The notes under the pieces were generated by a model, which was given only the letters and a program-made list of their open reading frames with translations, did not search any database and was not told where the DNA came from. From Zhouia amylolytica (GTDB taxonomy: Bacteria; Bacteroidota; Bacteroidia; Flavobacteriales; Flavobacteriaceae), in NCBI RefSeq assembly GCF_900116365.1, contig NZ_FPAG01000007.1:1-64000 (forward strand): a DNA stretch of 64,000 nucleotides, written 5' to 3'. The translations under genes and the position numbers were made by a program. This document shows, one piece after another, positions 47,297-60,468 of this stretch. Numbering within the stretch: position 1 is the first letter of the stretch; each line of letters starts with the position of its first letter.

Positions 47297-50200
47297 ATGA
47301 AAGCTTTAAACTTGTTTAATGTTGTGAGTAACAAGGCAGGTGGTTGTTTTTTAAAAAGGAATGAAATAGGCAAAAATCTATTATTATTTACATTTTTAAT
47401 TCTTAGCCACGTTGTTTTTGCGCAAGAAAAATTGGTAACTGGAACTGTTACCGATATTGAAACAGAACAGCCATTACCAGGCGCTACTGTTATGTTAAAA
47501 GGTACCACTACAGGTCAGGTTACTGATTTTGATGGTAAATTTTCAATTGCAGTACCTTCTTCTGAATCGATTTTAGTAATATCCTATGTTGGGTTTAAAA
47601 CGACAGAGGTAAAAGTAGGGGGGCAAAATACCTTAAACGTGAAACTTCAAGTCGAAGCCAGTGCCTTGGATGAAGTTGTGGTTACTGCTTTGGGGATTCA
47701 AAAAGAAACTAAGGCTCTTGGGTATTCAGTTCAAGAGGTTGAAGGGGAGTCACTTGTTAAGGCAAGAGAACCTAATGTGGTAAACTCTTTAACAGGTAAA
47801 GTTGCCGGTTTAGTTATTAGTAATAGTACTGAATTATTTCAGGATCCCGGAATTTCATTAAGGGGAAGACGTCCCTTAATTGTTATTGACGGAGTACCAA
47901 GTACTGATAATGATCTTTGGAAGGTTAATGCCGATGATATTGAAGATATAAGTGTGTTAAAAGGAGCTACGGCTTCTGCACTCTATGGTTCTATTGGTCG
48001 AGGTGGAGCTATGATGATAACCACAAAAAGAGGTAAACAGGGAAAGGCATCTATTGATTATAATGTGAGTGTCATGTTTCAACCTGATTTTATCCGTATT
48101 CCTGAAGTACAGAGTACTTATGGGAATGGTAATAATGGAGTATATGAATATGTAAACGGTTCTGGTTCTGGTTCTGAAGGAGCAGGTTGGATTTGGGGGC
48201 CTAAATTAGATCAATTAGATCCTTCTACTCCGAGCGGTTATTGGGAGACCCCTCAGTTTAACAGTCCAATTGATCCAGTTACAGGGGAACGTATTCCTAT
48301 TCCTTTTCTATCACGAGGTAAGGACAACGTAAAGAACTTTTTTGAAACGGGGATGATCGTTACAAATAATTTATCAGTAAGTGGAGGAACTGAAAAAAGT
48401 AACTTTAGAGTTTCAGCATCACATATTTACCAAAAGGGAATTGTACCTAATACAGATTTAAAGAACTCTTCATTTGGTGTATCCGGAGGTTATAAAATAA
48501 CCGACCGTTTAAATGTTGACGCTTCTTTAACCTATAACAGACAGTATACGAGTAACTTTCCTGATGTTGGATACGGACCGTTCAATTACTTATATAATTT
48601 AGTTTTATGGACAGGACCAGATGTCGATGTACGGGATCTTAAAAATTATTGGGTAGAAGGACAAGAAGGAGTGCAACAACGCCACTTTAATAAATCTTGG
48701 TATAACAACCCTTATTTTATAGCTTATGAAGCTTTAAAAGGATATTATAAGGACAATAGCTTTGGACAAATACGTTTAAATTATGAAGCTACTGATGACT
48801 TAAACTTTAGTTTGAGATCTGGATTTAATTCCTCAAATGTTAATAGAGATTGGAAAAGGCCAAAAAGTTTCATTGGCTATGGAGATGTATCCTTAGGAAA
48901 TTATTCGGTTGCTAATAACAATGAATTCAGCATTAATACGGATTTATTAGCAAGTTATAATAAAGAAATATCTGAAGATTTTGTTGTTACAGCTACTGCT
49001 GGTGCATCCAACAGATATAAGTCATGGCGAAACATGAATGTAGGCACTGATGGGCTTACAATTCCTGAATTTTATAATATTGACAATTCTATAAACCCAA
49101 TAAGTGGAGGGAACTGGAATGGAGAAGAACAGGTAAATAGTGTTTATGCTACGCTAGATCTGGAGCTCTTAAACTCCATGTATATTAATATTACAGGAAG
49201 AAATGACTGGGTTTCTACTTTGCCAGTTGCGAATAATTCCTTTTTCTATCCTTCCATGTCATTTTCAGTTGTACTTTCCGATTTATTGAATTTCGACGCA
49301 AGTGATCCATTTATTAAATTAAGAAGTTCTTGGGCTAATGTTGGTGATGGCGCTCTTCCAGGCGGTACCTATTCCCAATTACAAGCTTATGATACAGGAA
49401 GAACCTGGAATAATACACCATCCCTTTCTTATCCTGGAACACTCTTAAACCCTGATTTAGAACCTGCAAATTCAGATACTTATGAATATGGTTTAGACGT
49501 TAGGTTTTTTAATAACCGTTTAGGTCTTGATGTAGCATATTATACCATAACAGATACTAATAATATTGTTTCTATTCCGGTTTCGACAACTTCAGGATAT
49601 GGTTCAAGGCTGATTAATGGAAATGTTTATAAAAGAAGGGGTGTAGAGCTCGTTTTATCAGCAACTCCAATAGAAACAGATAATTTCTCCTGGAATTTGG
49701 TATCTAACTGGAGTCATAGTTACAGGACCCTGGAAGAGGTATATGATGGTTCGGATAAGTTGAACAATATCAAGGTTGGAGAAAGAACTGACCAGATTTA
49801 TAATTGGCAATATTTAACTACCCCGGGAGGTCAGCTTATTTATGGAAGTAATGGTATGCCTTTATGGGAACCGGTAGTTAGATACCGTGGTAATAATGAT
49901 CCGGATTGGGTTTTTGGTCTTCAAAACACCTTTACCTATAAGAACTTCAAGTTAAGTGCTTCTCTTGATGGAAGAATTGGAGGTTTGATATATTCAAGTA
50001 CCAATCAAAAAATGTGGTGGGGCGGAACTCATCCCGGTACTGTAAATGAGCATCGTGATGCTGCCAACAATGGTGAGTCGACCTACATTGGACCCGGAGT
50101 TGTGGTTGTTGAAGGAGATGTTGAATATGATGTAGAAGGGAATATACTAAATGATACACGAATTTATGCTCCTAATACCACCAAGGTTAATTATATCTCA

Positions 50201-50461
50201 TGGATGAAAAATACCAGTAATGCACTATATGATCATTACTATGATGAAACTTTCATGAAACTAAGAGAAATCATTTTAACCTATAATGTTCCTAATGGCT
50301 TTGCCAATAAAATAGGATTTCAAAAAGCATCAGTTTCTTTAATCGGAAGAAATCTTGCGGTATGGTCAGATTTACCAAATGTCGATCCTGATCCGGGTTA
50401 TGATCTTTTGCAAACACCATCTACAAGAAATATAGGTTTCAATGTTAACTTAACCTTTTAA
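47297..50461 (+). CDS. SusC/RagA-family TonB-dependent receptor, locus 2
   Basis: The 1054-residue receptor has a long leader (about 1-48, hydrophobic core NLLLFTFLILSHVVFAQ). A carboxypeptidase-D-like domain (about 50-125) comes next, then the segment ALDEVVVTALGIQKE, a plug (DDIEDISVLKGATASALYG, GRGGAMMITTKRG) and a barrel ending RNIGFNVNLTF. It has no STN domain, in line with control by TetR rather than by a sigma/anti-sigma pair. It imports the breakdown products of the locus 2 substrate together with the SusD-like protein that follows 19 bases later. Confidence 0.95.
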   Translation: MKALNLFNVVSNKAGGCFLKRNEIGKNLLLFTFLILSHVVFAQEKLVTGTVTDIETEQPLPGATVMLKGTTTGQVTDFDGKFSIAVPSSESILVISYVGFKTTEVKVGGQNTLNVKLQVEASALDEVVVTALGIQKETKALGYSVQEVEGESLVKAREPNVVNSLTGKVAGLVISNSTELFQDPGISLRGRRPLIVIDGVPSTDNDLWKVNADDIEDISVLKGATASALYGSIGRGGAMMITTKRGKQGKASIDYNVSVMFQPDFIRIPEVQSTYGNGNNGVYEYVNGSGSGSEGAGWIWGPKLDQLDPSTPSGYWETPQFNSPIDPVTGERIPIPFLSRGKDNVKNFFETGMIVTNNLSVSGGTEKSNFRVSASHIYQKGIVPNTDLKNSSFGVSGGYKITDRLNVDASLTYNRQYTSNFPDVGYGPFNYLYNLVLWTGPDVDVRDLKNYWVEGQEGVQQRHFNKSWYNNPYFIAYEALKGYYKDNSFGQIRLNYEATDDLNFSLRSGFNSSNVNRDWKRPKSFIGYGDVSLGNYSVANNNEFSINTDLLASYNKEISEDFVVTATAGASNRYKSWRNMNVGTDGLTIPEFYNIDNSINPISGGNWNGEEQVNSVYATLDLELLNSMYINITGRNDWVSTLPVANNSFFYPSMSFSVVLSDLLNFDASDPFIKLRSSWANVGDGALPGGTYSQLQAYDTGRTWNNTPSLSYPGTLLNPDLEPANSDTYEYGLDVRFFNNRLGLDVAYYTITDTNNIVSIPVSTTSGYGSRLINGNVYKRRGVELVLSATPIETDNFSWNLVSNWSHSYRTLEEVYDGSDKLNNIKVGERTDQIYNWQYLTTPGGQLIYGSNGMPLWEPVVRYRGNNDPDWVFGLQNTFTYKNFKLSASLDGRIGGLIYSSTNQKMWWGGTHPGTVNEHRDAANNGESTYIGPGVVVVEGDVEYDVEGNILNDTRIYAPNTTKVNYISWMKNTSNALYDHYYDETFMKLREIILTYNVPNGFANKIGFQKASVSLIGRNLAVWSDLPNVDPDPGYDLLQTPSTRNIGFNVNLTF

Positions 50462-50480
50462 TTAGTTCAATAATAAAAAG

Positions 50481-51941
50481 ATGAAAAATTTAAATATCAT
50501 ATTTAGCTTAATCTTGATCACCATATTTGTGGGATGCAAGGATTTTGAGGAATATCAAATTGATCCAAACAGGACGACTGAGGGTGACCCTGGTCTACTT
50601 TTAACTGGAATTCAAATAAGCAATCTGCAACAAGTAACTTTATCCGCAGCTTTGGCATGTAGACAAATGGTTTATACTGATGGGTCTTCTTCGGAACAAT
50701 ATTACGGTTGGCAACGATCTGGATTTGGGGCATACAATAGTCTCAGACAAGTTGTTAAAATGGAAGAAGAGGCCATGAAAATTGAGAACACTAATTATAT
50801 AGCTTTAGGGAAATTTTTCAGAGCCTATATATTTTTAAGGTTAACGAATACCTTTGGGGATGTACCTTATTTTGACGCACTTCAGGGATCTGAAGGAAAT
50901 TTCACTCCCAAATATGATAAGCAGGAAGATATATATCTAAGTATTCTTGATGACCTAAAAGCAGCCAATCAATTACTGAATGAAGACAATGGAATTATAA
51001 ATGGAGATTTAGTGTATGAGGGATCTATTGAAAATTGGAAAAAAGCGATCAATTCTTTGAGTCTTCGAGTTTTAATTTCACTATCTAAAAAAGAAGGCAA
51101 TACGAAATTAAATGTTGTAAATCGTTTTAAAGAGATTGTGGAGAATCCTTCGCTATATCCAATCTTTAATTCAAATCAAGATAATCTTCAATTGCCTTAT
51201 TATAATTTAGAAGGTAATGAGTATCCTTACTTCAATAATAACAGCATTAAAACGGCCTATTATTTTGATGAGTCTTTTGTTGATTTACTTAAAAACTATG
51301 AAGATCCCAGGTTATTTACGCTTGCAGACAAAGAAGAAAATGGAAGTGATTTAGAGGAGACAGATTTTAATGCATATGGAGGATTCGATGGAAGTGCATT
51401 ATTAGATGTCAATACCGGTAGATTAGCCAATGGAGAAGGCTCGCCAATTGATGAGCGATATTACAATGATCCAATAAATGAACCTTCCATTGCACTCGGA
51501 TATGCGGAGGTTGCTTTTACACTGGCTGAGGCAGCAGCGCGCGGTTGGATTAATTTAGATCCGGCCGAACAATACTATAAAGGTATTGAAGCTTCTATGA
51601 AATTCTATGGTGTTGATAACCAGGACATAGAATCTTATTTACAAAATGCTGCAGTTCAGTATGTACCGCAACAGGGGATAGAAATGGTTATTACCCAAAA
51701 ATACATATCATTCTTTATGAACTCAGGATGGGAACCATTCTACAATCAACGCAGAACAGGATTTCCTGAGTTTAAGACGAATGGAGGTGGTGTATTAAAC
51801 AATGAAATCATACCTATGCGTTGGATGTATCCTCAAAGTGAAATTAATGAGAACCTTAATAATCTGGAATCGGCAGTAAACCGTCAATTTCCTGATGGTG
51901 ATAATGTTAATGGAGAGATGTGGTTATTAAAACAAGAATAA
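50481..51941 (+). CDS. SusD-like lipoprotein (SusD-like_2 type), locus 2
   Basis: The 486-residue lipoprotein has the lipobox TIFVGC (Cys19) and opens KDFEEYQIDPNRTTEGDPGLLL, a pattern typical of the SusD-like_2 branch. TPR-like helices follow (GKFFRAYIFLRLTNTFGDVPYF). The C-terminal part QKYISFFMNSGWEPFYNQRRTGFP and PMRWMYPQSEINEN is characteristic. It caps the SusC channel at the cell surface. The substrate is unknown. Confidence 0.93.
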   Translation: MKNLNIIFSLILITIFVGCKDFEEYQIDPNRTTEGDPGLLLTGIQISNLQQVTLSAALACRQMVYTDGSSSEQYYGWQRSGFGAYNSLRQVVKMEEEAMKIENTNYIALGKFFRAYIFLRLTNTFGDVPYFDALQGSEGNFTPKYDKQEDIYLSILDDLKAANQLLNEDNGIINGDLVYEGSIENWKKAINSLSLRVLISLSKKEGNTKLNVVNRFKEIVENPSLYPIFNSNQDNLQLPYYNLEGNEYPYFNNNSIKTAYYFDESFVDLLKNYEDPRLFTLADKEENGSDLEETDFNAYGGFDGSALLDVNTGRLANGEGSPIDERYYNDPINEPSIALGYAEVAFTLAEAAARGWINLDPAEQYYKGIEASMKFYGVDNQDIESYLQNAAVQYVPQQGIEMVITQKYISFFMNSGWEPFYNQRRTGFPEFKTNGGGVLNNEIIPMRWMYPQSEINENLNNLESAVNRQFPDGDNVNGEMWLLKQE

Positions 51942-51956
51942 AAAAAGTTCAAAAAA

Positions 51957-52796
51957 ATGAAAAATCTTAGATTAATAATAGGCTTATTAGGTATTTTGGT
52001 AGTGTTAGCCTGTAGCGACGATGACACTATAAAAGATCCTATCTTTGAATTTATTTCCTTTCAGAATGAGTCGGTTACTATAAATGAAAATGGAGGAAGT
52101 ATAGAACCAATACCGGTTGTTCTTAAGTTGATGGGATATGAACCTACGGAAGATATAAGAGTAGATTTATCCGTTACCAACACTAATGTTGAGGAAGGTA
52201 TAGACTATGAATTATCTTCAAAATCATTAATTTTTAAAAGTGGAAGTTTTATCTCAGACACCTTATTCGTAAGTACCATCGACAATGAGATCGGGACTGA
52301 CCTGGAAAGAAGTTTTGATATTCGTATTGAGAACATTAGCAAACCGGAAATAAAAGTAGGGTTAGGTATTGAAAATCCAACTAATGCTGTTATGAAGGTA
52401 GTTATAGCAGATGATGAATGTACAGAAACGATTTCTGTTTTTGACGGAGCACTAACGAATCAAACACCATGGGGAACACATGATATTAATGGATCGGTGA
52501 ATGGTTCTGTTGTTACTTTAGTAGGGAACTTAATTACCTATTCACCATTTTCCAATGCAACTCTGGAGGTTACTTTAACACCGGATTTGGATGGAGGAAC
52601 AAAGGGATCTGCAACGTTTGATGATTTTAATGCTGGTACGGATAGCGATGGATATGAATATCAGTTCAGACAGGTAGGGTCAGGTTCTTATGATGTTTGT
52701 TCAGGAGAAATACATATTGGTTTTGATGTGTATTATATGTCTGGCGGATCATGGGTTTATTGGTATACAACAAATAATACAATAACTCTTCAGTAA
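51957..52796 (+). CDS. Surface lipoprotein with Calx-beta-like domain, locus 2
   Basis: The 279-residue lipoprotein has LVVLACSDDD (Cys19), then an acidic stretch. An Ig-like or Calx-beta-like domain of about 100 residues follows (ISFQNESVTINENGGSIEPIPVVLKLM, SGSFISDTLFV). The C-terminal half, with ALTNQTPWGTHDINGSV and GGTKGSATFDDFNAGTDSDGYEY, is a second beta-rich part that I cannot place. In other SusCD loci, genes at this position code for surface glycan-binding proteins, and that role is inferred. A terminator follows. Confidence 0.8.
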   Translation: MKNLRLIIGLLGILVVLACSDDDTIKDPIFEFISFQNESVTINENGGSIEPIPVVLKLMGYEPTEDIRVDLSVTNTNVEEGIDYELSSKSLIFKSGSFISDTLFVSTIDNEIGTDLERSFDIRIENISKPEIKVGLGIENPTNAVMKVVIADDECTETISVFDGALTNQTPWGTHDINGSVNGSVVTLVGNLITYSPFSNATLEVTLTPDLDGGTKGSATFDDFNAGTDSDGYEYQFRQVGSGSYDVCSGEIHIGFDVYYMSGGSWVYWYTTNNTITLQ

Positions 52797-52835
52797 CTTA
52801 AAAGTGAAGTTACTTTAGTTTAATTTGGTTGATCT

Positions 52836-52870
52836 AAATGAAGGGAGTTTAACTCCCTTCATTTTAATTT
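52836..52870 (+). terminator. Intrinsic terminator after the SusCD-lipoprotein unit
   Basis: A perfect 13-base stem (52836-52848 with 52852-52864) has a TTA loop. Its core is ATGAAGGGAG, and the T-rich tail ATTTTAATTT follows. It separates the importer genes from the enzyme genes, whose first start is 15 bases beyond, so the enzymes depend on partial read-through or on a promoter inside this region. Confidence 0.8.
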
Positions 52871-52884
52871 AAAAATTGAATGAA

Positions 52885-53970
52885 ATGATAAGACAAAAGC
52901 TGAAATATTTATTCATTACACTTCTATTTGTAGGCGTGTTTAGTTGTGAAGTTACCAAAAAGCAACAGGATCAAGATGATAATACCATATCTGAAGAGAT
53001 TTCATTTAATGGAACTTTAAAGGTTTTATCACTCAATACATGGCATGAAACAACCCGGGTTGAAGGAGGGTTTGAAGCATTGGCAGAAGTCATTGAGCAA
53101 GCGGAGGCTGATATTGTGATGCTATGTGAAATTAATAATTACAATAATGTTACTTTTAGTACGAAAATAGTGGGGGAGCTTAAAAAAAGAGGAATTGAGT
53201 ATCATTCTTTCAATTCTGGGAAGTCTCCAATTATTTTATCTAAATATAACATTATTGCTACTCCGTCAATAGCATCGAATTCACTAACAAAGTGTATCGT
53301 AGAAGTGAATGATGAAACCACCCTGGCAGTTTATGCAGCACATCTTGATTATACGCATTACGCATGTTACTTGCCAAGAGGATATGACGGCATTACCTGG
53401 AAAAAACTTCCGGAACCTGTTTTAGATGTTAATGAAATATTGGCTCAAAATAAAGCTTCACAACGAGATGAGGCGATATCATTGTTTATAGAAGACGCAT
53501 CTAAGGAAAAGGAAAAAGGAAACCTCGTGTTTTTAGGTGGAGACTTTAATGAACCTTCACATTTAGATTGGACAGATGCAACAAAAAACATGTTTGATCA
53601 CAATGGGGTGGTAGTGCCATGGCATAATAGTGTTATGCTTGAGAAGCAAGGCTATTTAGATTCCTATAGAGTAAAGTTTCCGGACCCGGTATCGCATCCT
53701 GGATTTACATGGGAGGCTTATAACAGGGATGTGGAAATTTCTGAAATGATTTGGACCCCTGATGCCGACGACAGGGATCGAATTGACTTTATATATTACA
53801 GTGAAAATGAGCGATTAAATGTAGAGGATGTTATAGTTGTGGGACCTTCAGAAACTATTGTTAAAGGTCAAGCTATACAAGATAAAACGGCTTCTGATAA
53901 ATTTCTGGAACCCACGGGTAAATGGCCTTCAGATCACAAAGGTGTTTTGGCTACCTTCAAAATAGAGTAA
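52885..53970 (+). CDS. Endonuclease/exonuclease/phosphatase-fold lipoprotein A
   Basis: The start at the ATG 52885 gives 361 residues (MIRQKLKYLFITLLFVGVFSC, lipobox VFSC). The EEP catalytic set is complete: LSLNTWH (Asn), MLCEINN (Glu), AAHLDYTHY, GGDFNEPSHLDW, DRIDFIYY and SDHKG (Asp, His). EEP enzymes cleave phosphodiester or phosphomonoester bonds in nucleic acids, inositol phosphates or sphingolipids. Exported lipoprotein forms are likely to act on extracellular phosphate esters. A paralogue lies at 54917-55837. The substrate is unknown. Confidence 0.87.
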   Translation: MIRQKLKYLFITLLFVGVFSCEVTKKQQDQDDNTISEEISFNGTLKVLSLNTWHETTRVEGGFEALAEVIEQAEADIVMLCEINNYNNVTFSTKIVGELKKRGIEYHSFNSGKSPIILSKYNIIATPSIASNSLTKCIVEVNDETTLAVYAAHLDYTHYACYLPRGYDGITWKKLPEPVLDVNEILAQNKASQRDEAISLFIEDASKEKEKGNLVFLGGDFNEPSHLDWTDATKNMFDHNGVVVPWHNSVMLEKQGYLDSYRVKFPDPVSHPGFTWEAYNRDVEISEMIWTPDADDRDRIDFIYYSENERLNVEDVIVVGPSETIVKGQAIQDKTASDKFLEPTGKWPSDHKGVLATFKIE

Positions 53971-53989
53971 AATTAAAGGATATTTTAAA

Positions 53990-54913
53990 GTGAAAAATTA
54001 TAATTCCAAAAGAAGAGAGGCATTAAAAAAGTTGGGGATGGCAGCCGGGGCTATATCTTTAAGCCCTATCCAATCTATAGCATTACCCAAGAAATTAAAA
54101 CACACTACTAATAGACTTTTAAGATTGGCCCATATTACGGACATTCATTTATCTTCAGCTAATGATGCTCCTAATCGTTTCAGAAAATGTTTGTCCGAGA
54201 TAAAAGATCATGATGTCGATTTCTTCCTTAACGGTGGTGATACAATTATGGCTGCGGATTATAGTCATATAACACGTGAGAGTGTTATCGAACAGTGGAA
54301 TGTTTGGGATCAAGTACGTAAAGAATTTGATACCTACAAAATGTACAGTTGCCTTGGTAATCACGATATGTGGTGGGCAGCACCCAATAAAGATGATGAG
54401 ATGTATGGAAAAGATTATGTCATTAAAAAATTGGGAATGCCTAATCGGTATTATAGCTTTTCTCAAAAAGGATGGTATTTTATTATACTTGACAGTAATA
54501 ATAAAAATGCTGGATCTTTGGATGAGGAACAGCGTACTTGGCTTGAAAATGAGCTTGATAGGATTCCGAATAATGCATCGGTGCTAGTGATGTCTCATTA
54601 TCCTATACTAGGCGTAAGTACCATTCCGTATGGAGGTAGCCATACAGATAGTGCCTATATTACCAAATTGTTCTATGAGCATAGTGATAAAAAAATTCAT
54701 TGTATAAGCGGTCATATGCATTTATTGGATAGTGCCACCTATAATAATGTTAATTATTATTGCAATGGATCGTTGAGTGGATTTTGGTGGGGAGAAGGAA
54801 ATAAAGACTCTGCTAAAAAATACTGGTATCACGAAACACCGCCAGGTTATGCCATAATAGATCTTTTTGAAGACGGATCTATCACTAATACTTATTATCC
54901 ACATTCTTTTTAG
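53990..54913 (+). CDS. Calcineurin-like metallophosphoesterase with Tat-like leader, GTG start
   Basis: The 307-residue protein starts at GTG 53990. Its leader, KRREALKKLGMAAGA, has twin arginines followed by a short hydrophobic stretch, as in Tat signals. The phosphoesterase motifs are all visible: LAHITDIHL (DxH), LNGGDTIM (GD), CLGNHDMWW (GNHD), MSHYPILG (H) and ISGHMHLL (GHxH). It would hydrolyse phosphate mono- or diesters with two metal ions, in the periplasm if the Tat leader is used. It lies between the two EEP genes, with 19- and 3-base gaps. Confidence 0.87.
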   Translation: MKNYNSKRREALKKLGMAAGAISLSPIQSIALPKKLKHTTNRLLRLAHITDIHLSSANDAPNRFRKCLSEIKDHDVDFFLNGGDTIMAADYSHITRESVIEQWNVWDQVRKEFDTYKMYSCLGNHDMWWAAPNKDDEMYGKDYVIKKLGMPNRYYSFSQKGWYFIILDSNNKNAGSLDEEQRTWLENELDRIPNNASVLVMSHYPILGVSTIPYGGSHTDSAYITKLFYEHSDKKIHCISGHMHLLDSATYNNVNYYCNGSLSGFWWGEGNKDSAKKYWYHETPPGYAIIDLFEDGSITNTYYPHSF

Positions 54914-54916
54914 TAA

Positions 54917-55837
54917 ATGAAAAAGTTACATTTAGTAATATTAGCATTAGCTTTCAGTCTATCGGGTTGTAAGGATAAAAATGAGCCAAATACTTTCAAG
55001 GTCATGGCCTGGAATATCCTTCATGGGGGAAATGATATAGAAAACGGACCTGAGAATGTAATTCAAATAATAAAAGAAGTTAATCCGGATGTTATTTTAA
55101 TGGTAGAAACATATGGATCAGGTAAAAAGGTAGCAGATGCTCTTGGATATAACTTTCACCTCATTGCTCCTGAAGGAACATCTGAAGATGACAAAGGAAT
55201 CAATTTATCCATCATTTCCAGGTATCCATTCGGAGATCGCATAGATACTGAGCATCCATTTTATTTGGGTGGAAGAGAAGTTTTTGTAGATAAATACAAA
55301 GTCCGTTTTTTTACCAATTGGTTTCATTATTTACCGTGGCATGATCAGCCTCATGAAATGGGGAAAACTGCAGAAGAACTTCTTGAATGGGAGCGAACAG
55401 AGACCAAATTTAAAATGATTCAGAAAGTTTTGCCCTATCTTGAAACATATGCCTCACAAACGGATTCTATCCCCATGATATTCGGAGGAGATATGAATAC
55501 CCCATCTCATTTAGATTGGGGCGAAAATACTAAAGAAATACATAACGGGTTAGTGGTTCCCTGGTATGCTACCAAGGTATTAGAAAGTATAGGATTAAAA
55601 GATACGTATAGAATGTTGAATACTGATCCTATTCAGAATCCCGGAATTACATGGGATGTAAAGGATAAAAAAGACGAACACCGAATAGATTATATTTTTT
55701 ATAAAGGGGCTAAACTGACCCCTATAAGCTCAGGGTCTTATAAAGCATTCCTAAATGAACCTTTTCAAATAAATAATAAAACCATCAGATATCCATCTGA
55801 TCATGGTTTTGTCGTCACAACTTTTAAAATAAACTAA
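54917..55837 (+). CDS. Endonuclease/exonuclease/phosphatase-fold lipoprotein B
   Basis: The 306-residue paralogue of the EEP gene at 52885 has lipobox FSLSGC and the core residues in AWNILHGG (Asn), LMVETYG (Glu), GGDMNTPSHLDW, HRIDYIFY and SDHG. The AHLDYTHY region of protein A is replaced by NWFHYLPW, so substrate specificity probably differs while the catalytic base is kept. It starts 3 bases after the metallophosphoesterase and 17 bases before the phosphodiesterase. Confidence 0.86.
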   Translation: MKKLHLVILALAFSLSGCKDKNEPNTFKVMAWNILHGGNDIENGPENVIQIIKEVNPDVILMVETYGSGKKVADALGYNFHLIAPEGTSEDDKGINLSIISRYPFGDRIDTEHPFYLGGREVFVDKYKVRFFTNWFHYLPWHDQPHEMGKTAEELLEWERTETKFKMIQKVLPYLETYASQTDSIPMIFGGDMNTPSHLDWGENTKEIHNGLVVPWYATKVLESIGLKDTYRMLNTDPIQNPGITWDVKDKKDEHRIDYIFYKGAKLTPISSGSYKAFLNEPFQINNKTIRYPSDHGFVVTTFKIN

Positions 55838-55854
55838 AACAAATACATAGCAAT

Positions 55855-57096
55855 ATGAAAGCGAACTTCAAAATAACATTAATTTGTTTATTCATCATGA
55901 ACATATTTTACGCTCAAAAAGCCAGGGATAAAGTATTGTTTGTAATAGTTGATGGTATTTCATCTGATGTTATCGAAAAAATTAATACGCCTAATCTGGA
56001 TGCCATCACAAAGGAAGGAGGTTATACCACAGCATATGTTGGAGGAGAAAAAGATGGTTATTCGCAAACACCAACAATTTCTGCTGTAGGTTATAATAGT
56101 TTAATAACCGGGACATGGGTAAATAAGCATAATGTTTGGGGGAATAGTATCAAGGCACCTAATTATAATTATTGGACTATATTTCGATTCGCAGAGGAAT
56201 TAAGACCAAATCTTAAGACTGCGATATTCTCTACATGGCTTGATAATCGTACTAAGTTGATAGGAGAAGGAAAGCCAGAAACCGGAAATATAAAATTAGA
56301 TTACCATTTCGATGGTTTTGAGCATGATACTATAAATTTCCCACATGGCAATAGTAGTATGTATATTCATAAAATAGATGAACACGTAACCGATGGAGCC
56401 GCTTCATATATTAAGGAGGGAAGCCCTGATTTAATGTGGGTTTATCTTGAATATACAGATCATATGGGACATGAGAATGGTGATAGTCCGCAGTTCCATA
56501 ATTCTATTGAAGCCATGGATAAAAAGATAGGTAAATTATGGAATTCTATTCAGTATAGAGAACAAAATTTTAACGAAAACTGGACTATTTTTGTTACAAC
56601 AGATCATGGTCGTGATGAACACACGGGTAAACATCATGGTGGACAAAGTGATAGAGAGCGGTCCACGTGGATTGTTACAAATTCCAAGAACTTAAACTCT
56701 TATTTTAAAGAAGAGGTTCCAGGAGTTGTTGACATTATGCCAGCCATGTTATCAAAACTAAAACTTGAGCCGGAGAAAAATCAACTTTGGGAAATTGATG
56801 GAACTTCAATTACCGGCAAAATTTCTGTTGCAAAGGCAAAGGCAAAAAGAATTAACAATGGGAAAATTCAATTAACCTGGAAATCATATAATCCTAAAGA
56901 AAAATTGAAAATATGGATTAGTAGTACTAACAATTTTAATCAGGGTGCTGATGATCACTATGAGCTTATAGGAAAGGTGAAATCAGGTGCGGAAAAAACA
57001 GTGTTAGAATTAGATGTTAGTTCTTCGGAAATATATAAAATTGTTATTGAAGGGAAATATAATAGTAATAATACTTGGATAGTGAATAAAAAATAG
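55855..57096 (+). CDS. Secreted alkaline-phosphatase-superfamily phosphodiesterase (NPP-like)
   Basis: The 413-residue protein has a signal peptide ending NIFYAQ. DKVLFVIVDGISSDVI carries the metal-binding Asp. QTPTISAVGYNSLITG supplies the nucleophile region of nucleotide pyrophosphatase/phosphodiesterases; the exact Thr or Ser is uncertain. LEYTDHMGHENG, TTDHGRDEHTGKHHGG and the C-terminal DVSSSEIYKIVIE beta part complete it. Members split phosphodiesters such as nucleotide or glycerol phosphodiesters. It is the last of four adjacent phosphoesterases and precedes a terminator. Confidence 0.86.
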   Translation: MKANFKITLICLFIMNIFYAQKARDKVLFVIVDGISSDVIEKINTPNLDAITKEGGYTTAYVGGEKDGYSQTPTISAVGYNSLITGTWVNKHNVWGNSIKAPNYNYWTIFRFAEELRPNLKTAIFSTWLDNRTKLIGEGKPETGNIKLDYHFDGFEHDTINFPHGNSSMYIHKIDEHVTDGAASYIKEGSPDLMWVYLEYTDHMGHENGDSPQFHNSIEAMDKKIGKLWNSIQYREQNFNENWTIFVTTDHGRDEHTGKHHGGQSDRERSTWIVTNSKNLNSYFKEEVPGVVDIMPAMLSKLKLEPEKNQLWEIDGTSITGKISVAKAKAKRINNGKIQLTWKSYNPKEKLKIWISSTNNFNQGADDHYELIGKVKSGAEKTVLELDVSSSEIYKIVIEGKYNSNNTWIVNKK

Positions 57097-57124
57097 CATC
57101 ATACTTTTAATATATATTATGTTT

Positions 57125-57153
57125 ATGCCCTACAAACTGGTAGGGCATTTTTC
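57125..57153 (+). terminator. Terminator after the phosphodiesterase gene
   Basis: ATGCCCTAC (57125-57133) pairs with GTAGGGCAT (57140-57148) around AAACTG, followed by five T. It sets the following GH2 gene apart as its own transcript. Confidence 0.85.
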
Positions 57154-57207
57154 ATTTCTGCTCAGGCTGTTAATATATTGTGCATGGAAATTAAAAACTA
57201 TTATTGA

Positions 57208-60354
<3,147 letters not shown>

Positions 60355-60375
60355 AATATAAGGGTATTTAATAAA

Positions 60376-60405
60376 AAGAGGAATTTATCGAATTCCTCTT
60401 TTTTA
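60376..60405 (+). terminator. Terminator after the second GH2 gene
   Basis: AAGAGGAATT (60376-60385) pairs perfectly with AATTCCTCTT (60391-60400) around TATCG, and TTTTAT follows. It ends locus 2. Confidence 0.85.
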
Positions 60406-60468
60406 TTTAAGTTCAATCCTTGTTTTTTTTAAGATTAAAGTATCTTTATCTAACATAGAAATTAATTT

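Noticed and set aside
54155-54466. 103-residue frame antisense to the metallophosphoesterase
   Set aside because: It lies wholly inside a gene with complete catalytic motifs and shows no family pattern; it is a shadow frame. The forward 54276-54587 frame was rejected for the same reason.
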